DNA of 64,000 bases from NCBI GenBank assembly GCA_013397695.1, contig VYZI01000678.1, positions 1 to 64,000 of the forward strand, written 5' to 3'. The DNA is from Centropus unirufus. Lineage: Eukaryota > Chordata > Aves > Cuculiformes > Centropidae. The position numbers were made by a program, and so were the translations under genes. The notes below the pieces were generated by a model. That model had not been told where the DNA came from. It saw only the letters and a program-made list of their open reading frames with translations, and did no database searches. Shown piece after piece: positions 35,663-48,085 of this stretch; the first letter of the stretch is position 1; each line of letters starts with the position of its first letter.

Positions 35663-37101
35663 TCCTCACCACTTTTAACCCTACTTTTGGATAATGTTTT
35701 TGAAATTATGCCAAGGGTCATCCAGTACAGCATTGTCATAGTGGTTTTCATTTATATCTGAATAAAATTAAGCTGCCCTGGGAAAAATCTATAGAGACTT
35801 TTATTTTTCCCCATTTTGTTTTGTTGCTTGCATGCCTGGAAATATGTGTGTGCATTTATATTTAAAAGCTTTTGAAGTTGTTTCAAAACAATTGTGAAAG
35901 CACTTTGTGATATGTTACAGATCACCAAATGGTCCACAGATCACAGCTTGACAAATATTCATCTACGTTTGGTGTCTATATTCGGAGATTAATTTCACCT
36001 AAAGGCTATCTCTATACTTACAAATTAAATGTGACCAGGAAACAGTGCTGGACACTAGAGTTCAATCATCCCTACCAAAATATTGCTAGAACAGTTTCTA
36101 GTGAAGATTTGGCCTGTATCAGCGATTGCTTTAGCAAATGACTACTCGGTACAGCTCAGAGGTCAGCATGGGTGAGGAACCAATCTCAACATGAATTTTT
36201 TGTGTGGCCACTCTTTTGGAGGGTAAGAGAAACTGCAGGCACAGACCTTGTCAGAACAACCCAGTTTGGCTTTCCTGAGAGGGAATAAACCTGGTACTGT
36301 GTCTTACTCATGTATATTTTAGTTGATGCAATAGACACTTAAATATTGTCAGGAGACATGCAGTCTGTCTGTCACCCAGAAGATGTCACCACATTTTGTC
36401 CTGTCACCTGTTATTACACAAATATTACCTGTTAACTCAGAGAAGTAATAGAGTCTTCACCAGATTTCATGGTCTATAGGATCAACCTGTTTGGTATAGT
36501 GTTATCATAAGGTATTATCTTTCCTTTCATAGGTTTAATTAAGCATTTCTTTAATGAGATTTAGCAGTTGGAATGTGTACCAGAAAATCTAATATCACAC
36601 TTCCCATGGTCATAAAAAGTCATGAGACTAAATTTTCAGGCAAAACAAATTTCTGTCATTTAGTTTACACTCCAAACAAAAGTAGTAAAAATGAGTTTCA
36701 GAAAAGAAGTGGACAACTGAAACAGAACAGACCATTTAGAAAGGCGATGCTATCAAGGCTTAAGTGATTTTTCCCATATTTTGCTTTGAATTAAGCTAAA
36801 AACTGTACAATTTTATCTCCACATCAATGTAAGATAACCTTATCTAAAAGATTGATAAATAATGGGTTTGAATATTTACTGTGCTTTGGCATTCTACATA
36901 AAAAATGTACATTTATATCCTGCTATACTTTGTGTGATTAATTCTTTCAAGCATTAGCTGTTTACAGCAAGGAGTCTGTCTATGTATTTAGTCAGTGAAC
37001 AGTGTAATAGTGTCTCCATGGTCAGTTATTCCTCAAGGTGCTACCATAAATAGTTACAAATTAATAACAACCTGTGTCTTTTTTCTCTGTGTTTTTCCTA
37101 G

Positions 37102-37380
37102 CTAATGATGCAGTCACTCCTTAACTTGGATCTTTCCTCAGAAGAATTTTCTATGATCATACAAAACACACGGGGGAAAATAAAAAAGAAAGTCCGCAAC
37201 TCAATGCATGCTCAGATTTCCATCTGCTCCCAAATCACTGTTTTATATCTTGAATACATCTCCTGTGTTGCCTTTATTTTGTTATTGGGCAGAAAGCAAG
37301 GTTTATCCAATTGCCAGATTAATCCTGTGTGTATCATGAACATAGTTCAAGAGCCCTTATCAAGTTTTGGAGCAGATTAA
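37102..37380 (+). other. Candidate terminal exon behind a strong acceptor
   Basis: A very good acceptor, TTTTTTCTCTGTGTTTTTCC followed by TAG, ends at 37101. After it the frame CTA ATG ATG CAG is open for 92 codons to TAA at 37378-37380. The part just after the acceptor (SLLNLDLSSEEF, GKIKKKVRNS) has acidic and then strongly basic stretches. The later part turns hydrophobic and looks random. No donor of good quality is seen inside, and I recognise no family. The strong pyrimidine tract is a direct observation, whereas use as an exon is inference. Confidence 0.2.
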
Positions 37381-37891
37381 CGGAGAGAGTTCAAATGGTT
37401 ACCGTTCATTATGCTGCAGCTGTATTCTCCCAGAATACAAAGAACCCATGAGTTTCAGTACAAATCAACACACGATCTTTCTTGGTAAAGAAACCCTCAC
37501 TTTCTGTTGATATTTTCCAATGAAACAGAACAAGAAAAAGAAAACAGGATTTGGGCAGATGGTAGGGACAGGCTGACTGCTGCTTATTCTGCTTCAGAAC
37601 ATCCATCAGACTCACTGCCAGGAGCAGTCCTCATTGCAAAAAATGATGTTTCTGCACTATTTTCTAAACATAATATTTAAACCTTAGAATTCTTGATCTA
37701 GCCTGTGAAAATACCAAAACTTGTGCTACACCTTGAGCAGTAGTAAGCCTTCTCACCCACAGCTGTTCTCAGTGGCTGGAGGCTGGGCTGCCTCACCGTG
37801 GAGAAGGGGAGGAGAAACCACCACGACCACCACAGCCAAGAACAGATGCTCCCATTAACAGGGGAGAGATCCAAAGAGATGCCAAATGCCC

Positions 37892-37943
37892 TGTTGAGTT
37901 CAGCGGGAGTCAAGATCATTCAGCATCTCAGCTGATCAAATTC
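37892..37943 (+). repeat. Archosaur-type old repeat fragment
   Basis: TTGAGTTCAGCGGGAGTCAA and CATTCAGCATCTCAG plus GATCAAATTC resemble the repeated phrase TTGACTTCAGTGGGAGTTGA, GTGCTCAGCACCTC, GGATCAGGCCC common in archosaur and turtle DNA. A further scrap with CACTCAGTGAACTTCAGTGG is near 60618. Confidence 0.4.
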
Positions 37944-39192
37944 TAGGAGCTTGACACTTACAGCTTTTATTTCGCACAGCACCCAAAAAGCAGTTAGTCT
38001 TGTTTTTTTCAGCAGGACTGCATGCATGAGTGAGCTCTGCTCAGGACAGGAGGGTTGTGAAAATGGGCTCAGCTGTGAAGTACTGACTCTCTGTTATTGC
38101 GATGAATGTCACCGGTGGGAAATCATTGTTGTAGGAGACTGTAAGCCATGTCCCTCCATTATATCTAGTTTGAATATATTTGAATAAATTTAGGAAGCAA
38201 TTCATTTCAGCAGTCAGTGGCATAACATAGACAATAAACAATAACACTCTGGTTTTCAGATATAGTAATTGTACTCAAAGACTGAAGTGAAACACAAGGA
38301 TTTCCAGCCTCAGCCGTGCTGAGTTGTTTCCATTTTCACAGTGCCAGTCAATGGGTCTCAAGGTAATGGACATGCTGTATTCAACCCAACTCACACCTCT
38401 TTCCCCCCAGTTTTTCTCTGAGAGCAATTGCTTCCTTTTTTGTTTTTTGCATTCCCACCCTTTCTGTAGACTGTCAATGAGGCACTTGACCTCTCTTTGA
38501 GAGTCCAGGTATCCTAGCTTTCCTGTGCAGCTGGTGCCAATGCTGGTTCATGGATCACTTGACAAGGGAAGTTCTGAGAGCCAGCCGGCTGGCATCATCT
38601 TTGCCAAAACCTGAAAATGTTCTCAAACTTTTCAGCCCCTATCTGGAGACTCATAAATCCTATGCTTTTGTCCAGGTTAAGGTAGGGTGTGTAACAACAT
38701 GCAAAATGCTTGATTTTGCTGGTGAGCAAAGGGGCAGATGCTTTCCAAGGAAGTGTGCCACAGATGTGGAAGGCTGTGCACAATGTACTTTCATTAAATA
38801 AACCCGGATTTACTCGTAATGTTTCCATCTAAACTAGTTTTGCATATGGTTGTTATGAGACAAGTTTTAAAGGAAAAGATTTGGGAAAAGAAAATGTTGC
38901 TTTAATGTCTATTTCAGCCTGTTTATTTCCTGAATTTGGCAGCATTTGCTATATGATCAGCAGCATAGTTTCCCAAGCCCTGGCAAAATTGTTTTACTCC
39001 ATTGTTTGTTTGAGTCTTTCACACAGAAACAGGAAAGAGAAAAATGCTTTTTGTAAAAAGATTTTCAAAGCTTGTGAAATACAAACAACAAATTATTGTT
39101 GTTATTCTTGTCCTTCCTCCTCTCCATCCTATAACTTATTACATTTTTGTCACAGTACTTCTGCAGACTTTGTCTGCGTTTTAGCCGCCATA

Positions 39193-39250
39193 TGATATAG
39201 CTGTCTAGGTGAAGTTATGTTGGTATAACCCTCAATGTAAACAGCTTTAG
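39193..39250 (+). repeat. Archosaur-type old repeat fragment
   Basis: GATATAGCTG, TTATGTTGGTATAACCCTCA and ATGTAAACAGC resemble the phrase TAGCTATGTTGGTATAACCC, CCAGTGTAGACGCAGC found in short non-autonomous elements of turtles and archosaurs. The family name is uncertain. Confidence 0.4.
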
Positions 39251-40280
39251 TCTGCTTTAAGCATAGGTTTTCAATTTAACTGAAATCTCTTCTTAAGTGG
39301 CATGAACAGGCCAAAAAAAGCCACTCTGATATTGGATTAAGACTGATAAGTTTGAGATTTATTTGTAGTCAACCTCAAAACCTTTTACATATAGAGCAGA
39401 CCATATCTGAAGCTCTTTTGCGAGAAACTGGGTAAGCTTATATCACTGTTCTTTGGCCAAGTATAAGCTTGCCTTTGTCCACAGCCAGACTGCAAAGAAG
39501 TTATCTGACCATATTGTATGATATTTACCCCAAGCTAATAAAACTTGTTGAGGCCCAGGGCTTAATTGGCTCTAAGTGTAAAAGCAAATACATATCTGGT
39601 TGTTGGCTTCACACAGAGTAGACACAAATGAATTAACATCATTCACAGTATAAAATACAGACATGTGTGAAATATCTTAAATTGTATCATAGGCTGTTAC
39701 ATCCCTTTACCTATTCTTTAAAGGAATAGAGGTCTACTGGAAAGCATGGACAAAAAAACACTGCATAGATGTACAGTATGCTATACATGATTTGAGTTCA
39801 GGGCTCAAAGGATGCTTCCGACCTCTTGGCTTTTCAATGCTCAAACCTGTCTAGAACAAGCAACATTAAATACAACAGATCCAATGCTTTTGAATTAGCT
39901 AATCTTGCAATTCCTGATGCACACAGCTGCTTTCGGGATACTGGAAAATTTGGGTATCTGAGCGAAAAGTACCAGCTCTGACTTCTCCCTACAGTTCACT
40001 CTTACTTTGCTCAAGTGTAAATGACACGATACAAACAGTTCCGCTGGCCAGATTTCTGCCTATTTGGTTCTGGAATAAAACAATATAGCACATGCCCATG
40101 AAAACTGAGGTACAGCTTTGTTTAATGATCTGTTTAGAGGATCCAGAAAACAAAGCAGAACTTCGTGCTTATACATATGTGTAAACTGTATCTTTTTTAA
40201 CCCAGCAGAATTTATTCCCCATTTACATTTCTTCATTAATTTCTTGTTGCCAAATATTTTTCCTTTTTTTTTCCCCAAAG

Positions 40281-40323
40281 TGGCAGGACATTATTTCAAT
40301 AACTACGTAGCACTTACCTGCAG
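40281..40323 (+). other. Candidate 43-nt exon
   Basis: A long pyrimidine tract (TTCCTTTTTTTTTTCCCCAA followed by AG) ends at 40280. A donor CTGCAG/GTATCC follows 40323. One frame is open (AGHYFNNYVALTC) and the two others contain stops. TACCTGCAGGTA at 40315-40326 is palindromic, so the minus strand carries an even better donor (CTGCAG/GTAAGT) at the same place. No gene is recognised. Confidence 0.15.
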
Positions 40324-43300
40324 GTATCCTTGACAGACCTGCAATGTACAGCTATTGACTGCTTTTTACCTTCTGCAAACCTACTTTTTAACAAGTGGCT
40401 TACCTCTGGCTTTCCTTTGACTTCCCTGTTAGAGTGGGACAGCAATTATTCCAAGATAAGTGGACTACTGAAAATATCCCAAACATTAAAGATGGAAGAA
40501 TTTTCTCCTCCCTCAAGCCTAGCAGAAATTTGAACACAGAGTTAAAATGTATTCAAGATCACAGCTCCTCTGTATGTGACAAAAACTGGAAATGAAACCA
40601 CAAACAATGCCTAGCTTTAAATATATACATTCATAGATATATTACACTTGAAAATCTATGTATATATATGCATGTCTATATAAAAATGTGTGTGTATAAT
40701 CTTAAATATGTGTTGTAGAGATAAAACTGGCTTTTATAATTGGGTTTGAAGCCAGCTAGTTAGTTCAATGTGGTATGGTGCTGTGCTTCTAGGAAAGGTC
40801 TTTTCTCTAAAAATGTTATTCTACTAATGGGCATAGTGTTTAGTCTTGGTGAAGAAATACATCTTCAAGTGGAGTCTTTGTCCTGTGAATGACAGAGTAA
40901 GCATTTTTCAGTTATATCAAGGCTAGGTCCTCAGCTGGGATTTAACAAATGGGCACGATCACCCCAAGACTGGTGATTAATCTGATTTTCAACCCACATA
41001 TTGGGGTATTTGTCAGGAGAATTCTCCTTCATAGATCACCTCCTGCTTTCATCAAGAGAAAAATTACTAATTTCAGCAAGACTGGGTTCTGGTTTTAGTC
41101 CTGTGAGATAACTAAAATAAGAATAAAGTAGCTTACTTCTATAGTATAATTATAATATCTATGACAATCTTTTTTCAGCGTATGACCTGGATTATGATAT
41201 TTTGGGCCTTGAAACAACAACAGTGATCAGTTCTTTATAATGCATTCTGGATTTAATGCATGATGGGTTTTATGATGTGGAGAGGTAACAACCTTTAATT
41301 AGATTTCCCTTTGTTCACCTCACATCTAACAAAGCAGTAAATTCACTGTTCAGTAGCAAATGAGAAGTAATCAAAAGAAAAATAATAATTTATTTAACTT
41401 GTGCTCATGTCTTTTTTCAGATGAATATCTTATTATAGTTTGCTTTTCACTTCTTTCAAAGAAAGAATAGACCTTGTAGATAAAAAAAAAAAATACAGAA
41501 AAATTATTCCAAACTGGCATTCTGTCAAAACTTTCAGATTGAGAAAATCTCATATAAAATGTTGTAATCTCTTTGGTCTTTAGTGTCTGTGAGAAAAAGA
41601 AAACATAATTACTTTCTCGTATTATAAATCAACTCTTTTGATTCCCATAGGACAACTAGTTTGTATGCCACCTCCACAGCAAGGAAATATAAATAGGAAA
41701 TACCTCTTCCCTTGGCCAAGTGCAATCTCTGGGTGTTAGAGACCCAGCTGATAGGAAATGCATGTGGCACTGTCAGGAAAAAGTCATTGTCTTCTCTCCC
41801 AGGAAAGACAACTTTCCCTCACACTGGAAATATCCAGGTGCTTTGAAGGCCCTCTCAGAAAGATAATAGCGAGCCTACAAGAGCACTGTATATGTCATTC
41901 AAACTATTCTGGAGATTTCTTGGTATTTAGGAGGTACTACGCTGAGCTACAAACCCCCTTCTTCCTTATTCTGAGACTGCCCCTAACTGTACCTGCAGAT
42001 TTGGATGAAGGCTTTTCAGAATTTTGCGCATTTCAGCAACCTGCCCTTTCAATACTGATTCTTACTAAATATACACATTCAGCTTCTCTGTAAGAAATAA
42101 GAAAGTTATTTAGAACATGTTATTTAAAATATTCTTATGTATGGGCCATCTAGTTACCTCAACAGCTAAAACTCACATTAATTTTTAACTTTAAGATGTT
42201 GTACTTAACTTTCTTGATGTTTGGTAAATAGCCTGTCAAACTGTGTCTCCATGTATCCAAACCCAAGGTAAGTCATGCTAAATCTGTGGAGTATTTATGA
42301 CAGTATAACTGGAAGCAGAATATATTCCTTTATATATTAGTAACACTATTAAAAGAAAAATGAAGAAAATCTCTTAGAAATTGTTTTCTAGCTCAAAATA
42401 TCTATTGCAGAGTTGTTTCTTGTCCACTAATATGTTTCAGGTTGTAATGGAAATGAATGGGAAGAAAAACAGAATCAAAAAATGGTAGTTTTTTCACAGG
42501 AGCTGCTTTCTTGGTAGTTATTACTATGTGCCTCAGTACAAATTGTTGCCTTGGGCAAGCTCTGCAGACCTGTAAGTGGTGATTGTATAATTTTCTGATC
42601 TCCATAGGTCTCTTTAAGCATAAATATTCTTTCACAGCAACTAAACACGTGCCTCTGCTCTTCTTGGTTCATTAGGCTTAGTTCTTGACTGGGGAAAAAT
42701 ATTCAGTGATGGCATCATTTAAATACCGTAGGCTGTAAAGCTTCAAAATTCATTCACAGTAGATGACACAGATTTCTAGCCTTTTTATGGAAATGTAATG
42801 CAAAACTGACTCAAAATAATTAACACTAGAAAGTGAGGGTTGATTTCCAGTTAAGAGGAATGTGTTGTTTCAGCTGTGGTATGTTTTTTTTGGTTTTTCT
42901 TTTTTTTAGGACCTCTTAGATTCACATTTATAATGTTATAAGTGTTAATAGTTAGGCTGCACTGTTTGTGGTCCTGTTTCCTAAAGCTGGAATTTTTAAT
43001 TAAAGATAAAAAGTAGGGCTGAGATTGCTCAAAGTAAGGATTGCAGCTCGAGACCCATGTTCCCCCACAATGTTAACCAAATTTAAGTTCTGAATTTAAG
43101 TCTCTGGAAAAAATGCATAAGTATCCTCTCCCTCAGCCTTGCCTCTATGATCCTTAAGGTATTCTCTCAAGACTTAAATGTCTCTGCTGTGAGGGAGAAG
43201 GGATTGCAGTGTAAGTGCTATCAGGGAAATGGAGCTATGATAGATATTTAAGCTCACAAGTGGGCAGGTGAGAACTGAAGAACCTCAGAGAGCATCCACT

Positions 43301-44000
43301 ATATGGCACAAGTGCATTTGAAAACAAGCCACTGCGTTACTGATCACTGAGTAACCCCATCACTGCCCAGACCAACGGGCATAAACTTCTTATTAGTATG
43401 GTGGTATCCATGGTCCAAGCAGCATTCATTTCCAGACATTAGTTTGTTTTCATACCACAATCTAAAAGTAAACACTCACCACCGCAAGCTGGATTTTCTG
43501 TTGAATTACATGTCCTTTCTGCTATGTTGCTTCAGGGCAGGTTTTTATTCTAAGAAACTAGTGAAGCAATGTGTTTTTAGATAGTAACTACCTGTTCTAC
43601 AACCCGCCTAGAGCATCAGCCTGGGTGTGAGAAGTGGGATCAGAAAGGCAGCATGTGAGAGCTCCTTCTGCTTTTGAGAGACACAAAAAAGACACTTGAG
43701 CAGTGTAACACAAAATGAAAAGTCCATAGTTATGTTCTCCCATCCCTTTTGGATCCCGGGTACAATGGAACCATGGTTCACCCTGTGGTGAACATGAAAA
43801 GTGGTATAAACAAGGTTCATCTTCTTTAGAAAATACTCCATGATACTCTAAGGTGAAAGTGAAAGTAGAACATGAGGATAAAGAGCTTAATCAGCCACAT
43901 CCTGCACATACTGTAAGGACAAATCAGAGGGACACATAGTCTTTACAAACATTAGATTAGACTAGTATATATAGACTTACTTCTTTCTTCTGGCCTGCAG
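40324..44000. other. Noncoding stretch with a TA/TG-rich patch
   Basis: No gene is recognised. 40618-40700 is an irregular TATA/TGTG-rich patch. AGGTCCTCAGCTGGGATTTA at about 40925 resembles the end of an archosaur repeat. The frames at 41758-42093 (111 codons, plus) and 43608-43841 (minus) look random. Confidence 0.5.
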
Positions 44001-44080
44001 AAGATCCAGTGAAGACAGGAACAACTGAAGACAGAAAACCGCATAAGCCACTGATGAGTGCTCTTCCTGCAGCCAAGTAA
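44001..44080 (+). other. Candidate terminal exon, 25 codons to a stop
   Basis: The acceptor is strong: TTCTTTCTTCTGGCCTGCAG ends at 44000. Only one of the three frames after it is open, namely the one that skips two bases (GAT CCA GTG AAG). It reads DPVKTGTTEDRKPHKP and continues LMSALPAAK before TAA at 44078-44080. The peptide is polar, basic and low in AT-rich codons compared with chance frames nearby, as C-termini often are. I cannot place it in a family. The CR1 at 44261 would then lie in the 3' untranslated region. A chance coincidence remains quite possible. Confidence 0.22.
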
Positions 44081-44260
44081 TTTTTGGAAATCCACAAAGC
44101 GAGCTTCAGTTATCCCTCTTCTCACCTTCTCTCCACAAGGATAGCAATATAAACATGCAACCTAGACTGAGATAACACTGCTAGCACAGCTTACTGTAGA
44201 TGATAAAACCAGCTAGCACTAGGCAAAGAATTACACTGGACAGTTTTCCCTAGCTCCTAC

Positions 44261-44455
44261 ACAGAATCACAGAATTGTACAGGATGCAGAAGACCATTAA
44301 AGTCATTGAGTGCAGCTGTAAACCTAACACTGCCAAGTCCACCACTGAACTATATCAGTAAACACTATATCTACACATCTTTTAAATACTTCCAGGGACG
44401 GTGACTCAGCCACTGCCCTGGGCAGACTGTTCCAGCGCTTTACAACACCCTTGAA
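44261..44455 (-). repeat. Avian CR1 LINE 3' end
   Basis: The copy starts with the reversed tail octamers (ACAGAATCACAGAATTG). It then runs through CTAACACTGCCAAGTCCACC, CTACACATCTTTTAAATACT, TCCAGGGACGGTGACTCAGC, CACTGCCCTGGGCAG and CTGTTCCAGCGCTTTACAAC, which are the characteristic blocks of avian CR1 copies in reverse. It ends near 44455, which in element orientation is its 5' truncation. Such 5'-truncated copies are the normal product of CR1 retroposition. This copy is far less decayed than the CR1 at 19118, so it is younger, and it is the best evidence that the DNA is from a bird. The exact subfamily was not determined. Confidence 0.88.
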
Positions 44456-47400
44456 GTATCACCCAAAGGACACCCTTTTCCCCTAGAAAAAGGGGACATT
44501 GCTTTGAAGAAGCAGTATGGCCTGGGAGGCTTAGCTGTTCTATGAACTGCAGCTTACTTAGTCACACCTCCAGCTCTGCCTTAGGATTGTCAGACCAGGC
44601 ACTGTCACAACAAGTAGAGTTTGAAATGGGAGGTTTCTATGAGACCAGGTGCATAGCTAAAGAGACGTCTGTCCTGGAGACTATCTGAAGAAGGAAAGGG
44701 AAAAAGTCAATGAAGCAGATCAATTTCCTAATGAATAAGCAATTAAAAAAGTAATTTATTAATGAATGCAATTAAATAATTATTTTAAAATCTGGTTGTT
44801 TCTTATTTCAACCTCTTTTACAATTAAAAAGATAAAAATAGTACTTATATTTATAGTACTTGCATAGGATTTAGTCCAGCTCCTATCCCTGCATGGGACA
44901 ATCCCAAAATTTACATCATGTGTCCGAGACTCTTGATAGTGCAAGCCATATCTGACAGCCATCTGTAACTGAGCTGTCTATATGTGCAGCTCTACATACA
45001 GAGTCATAGAATTAGCCAAGCTGTAGAATTTCCAGACCTAAATCTCAGGAATTAGAGATCCAGACTTTACCTGAATCTGCTTAGATTCTGAATTTTAAAA
45101 CTTCTATTGGACAAATCAAGTGTTTGATTCCGTCAAGACCATTTTTTGCTTAGAAACCTCTTGTCCTAATCCTGACCTGGTGTGACCCTAGCTAGCTCGC
45201 ACATTTTCATAATGTCATAAACTGAGTTTAGCACATCTACTGTCACAGGGGGTCACAATAAAATTGCTGCCAGACTCTTTTAGAGACCTATCAACACAAC
45301 ATGGTGTCACTTCAGCATGTGTCCAAAAGCAGTATGTGGTGGCAGTAACTACACAAGTACCTTTTTTACTGAAACAAAAGCTGAAGAAGCTGATACCAGA
45401 TTCTAAGAATTAAGCTTGCAAGGAAAAACTTTTGGTGGGTTATTTCACAAAATCTGCTTGCCATGAAAGGACATTGATTGTATCTCCCCAACCCAAGAGT
45501 GTGTGTTTCAATGTAAACTCTTACCATACCAAAAGTACATCACACTACATAAACACAGGGTCATGTGGACAGCCACTAAATTAAATGAAAGGAGTTAACG
45601 GAGAGATGTGACTATGAGTTCATAAGTGAAATGCCTTTGCTTTCATCATCACTAATGTAATAAAGCAACTACCCACTTTTTTAAAAATAACAAAAAGAAA
45701 AAAACCCCACACATGTGAGGCAACAGGAAATGATTCATCTTGCAAAATATTTAATCTCCACACATCAAAGTATTACATACATGCATTGCACTCCTTGTCC
45801 TCTCCAGTCGTTTACACTCAGCTAAAATTGACATTTAGAAAATAACGAACCTCTGTTATCCAGTTACAAGCACTTCACTAATCATGAAAGAAGGAATTTC
45901 ACTAAGATTGAAGTTAGTGAGACCAGGGATGATACCTGTGACAGGAAGTTTATTAAAGACCAAGAAAAAAAAGTTTCCTTTAATTCGTTGCAATGTAGAT
46001 CTCTTATCTGTGGTACAAACCTCACTGTTTTTCCAAATGTCACTACACAACACAAGCATGACATGAGTGTCAAGTTTGATACAATTCACACTTCTTTCTT
46101 TGAATGAGTCTTATATGAGCAAGAAAACCCATAAAACGCATGCTATCCTCTTGCAACTTTACCTTTTTAAAGTAGTAAGTTTTATGTCATGAATAACATC
46201 TCAGCCTTTCCACTGGGCACTTTTGTTTTACATTATGTTTACTTGAGGTATGCAAATAAATCCCATTCCTCACATTATTTACACTTCAATTCTCACTGTA
46301 TGGCTTGGCATTTATTTTGATGTGGATGCATTTCAGTTCCTCTACCACTTGTTAACATCTTCATTTGGGGAAAACGGTTTTCACTAGACTTATCCTTTGC
46401 AGAGGCTGGTCTGTCTGTCACAATAAGCTTGCTCTGACTTCATTTAGCATGGAGGGTTTAATCTTTAACTATGGAGCTTCCAGTGCTTTAGTTCTCATGT
46501 TCAGCTTTATTATTTCTCTTAACAGCAGTTGTCATCTGCAGGCTAACTACTTATGATTTTTTTCCCTCAGAAGCATTTTTAATATATTTTGTTTTTCCTA
46601 TACTTGGTTTATCTTTCTACTCTTTCTTTCCCTAGAATGGACTGTGTACCTCAGGATCTGCCATATGAAACTCAATAATACTCCTTTGTGTCACTGCTTG
46701 ATTACGAAATACTTGGAATGGATTGTATTAGTATAGAAAAGAAATTTGGGAAACTAAATAAATCAAAAGTAATAAGGAGCAAAAAGAATAAAAGAGCATT
46801 TCACACTTTGATAGTCTGACATTCTATAAAGCAATGTTGCTATTCTGATCAGGATATACACTGTTCTTAAAAAACATTCTTAGTTGTCTTCATTCTCCTT
46901 TTATTTGTGGAAATTAAATCCAGAATTTAATTTCTGGATTAGCAGAACTCTGCTAGTGATCCTATGTCTAAGCTTCAGTATTTTATTCTCATATACTGAA
47001 GAATAAGAATTTGCAAGCTGAGCTACTTGACTTAAATAATGACCCTCGTTATAGGTTATCTAGTGTGACGATAGCTTCAGTCTACTGGCTGCCTGTCTGA
47101 ATACATTCCCAAGCAGATTCTTCTGTGTGCTGTGCTTTGCTAAAGCAGAAGAGCTACCCTCCTTCCTTCCTTCCCACCACAGCTGTTCTATCTATATAAA
47201 AATGATGGGAAAATGATGACCCAGTTGCAGTCTTTACATGTTGGGACCAGCAAAGCTGGTAGAAAGAAAATCCAGAGCATGGAACCTATTGACAGAGGGT
47301 ACAATTTGTTTTGTAACACTGCCAATTTGCTGTCAGCCTTTGCATTAGGAATCTGTTTATGAATATCTGGGTATGGTTGCCTCCTTCAGAAACTAAAAAT

Positions 47401-47740
47401 AATTGCTTTAAGAAAGGAAACAGAATTTGCAAATATTTCTCTTTGACATCTGTGGTCTCGGATGCTTCTCTAGCCAAATGGGGACTGTCAATCACCATTT
47501 AAAAAGATTCAGAAAATAGCAGAGTTAAAGCAATCCTTTTTTTCCCTTCTGAAAAGCAGTATCATAGCTGGCTAAATAAGGTCTGTACTGGAGGGGAGGG
47601 GAAGAAAGATCATGTGCTTGTGTTGTAATATGACCCCTTACTCATCAGATGGCACCCATCATCATCACAAACACAGCCTTTCAGTGTCCTGGAATAAACT
47701 AATTATCCCACTGACAGCTCAGGTTTTAATCCCCACTTGT
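44456..47740. other. Noncoding stretch
   Basis: No gene is recognised. A short CR1-tail-like phrase (AGAGTCATAGAATTAG) is at about 45000-45016. A perfect 9-bp inverted repeat AATCCAGAA/TTCTGGATT is at 46917-46940. CCTT repeats are at 47159-47174. Confidence 0.5.
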
Positions 47741-48085
47741 AAGCATTTGTCATAAGCCTTGGTCAGCTGGTTTTTAAAGATTGCCATGAATTATATATTT
47801 CTCCCTTTTTAAGACTGCCTAAATAAGGACAATTACAATGCCCCCGGAATAGATTTCAATAAACACATTTGTGCTTGCTGCAGCCAGACAATGTGAATAG
47901 GACAAAGCTTTTTACAGTGCTGATTGTAAATTAGAGTTCTAATATTCAGTTCTGCTAGAGCTTAAGACTATTCAATGCCCATGACAATATGCAGGAGGAG
48001 AACCTCCCCGTGCTGTGAATCAATGGAGTCACATTTTTGAAAGGGCAAGACTCTGTCGCCACTGAATGTATTGACTTCAGCAGTG
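47741..48085. promoter_or_regulatory. Possible conserved noncoding element
   Basis: About 340 bases of non-repetitive sequence with balanced word content and many factor-like cores, such as GGTCAGCTGG (E-box), TCTAAATTAGAG-type AT cores, GGACAATTACAATG and CAATGCCCATGACAATATGC. No homopolymers and no reading frame fit it. In my judgement it has the look of vertebrate developmental enhancers. No conservation measurement is possible here. Confidence 0.28.

Larger units (their letters stand above)
33761..37101. other. Noncoding stretch with CR1-like tail scraps
   Basis: No gene is recognised. The longest open frame of the window lies here (33776-34264, 162 codons, plus) but is lysine/serine-rich without domains, and its last part runs through a CR1-like scrap. 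36000-36030 (AAAGGCTATCTCTATACTTA) resembles the start of an archosaur palindromic repeat but is too short to call. Confidence 0.45.
37381..40280. other. Noncoding stretch
   Basis: No gene is recognised. Frames at 38550-38801, 38595-38828 and 38881-39195 (up to 104 codons) lack splice context and domains. A short CCA-type triplet patch is near 37818-37840. Confidence 0.5.

Noticed and set aside
45000..45040. AGAGTCATAGAATTAG phrase resembling a CR1 tail
   Set aside because: Only about 16 bases fit and the following sequence does not continue into CR1 blocks.
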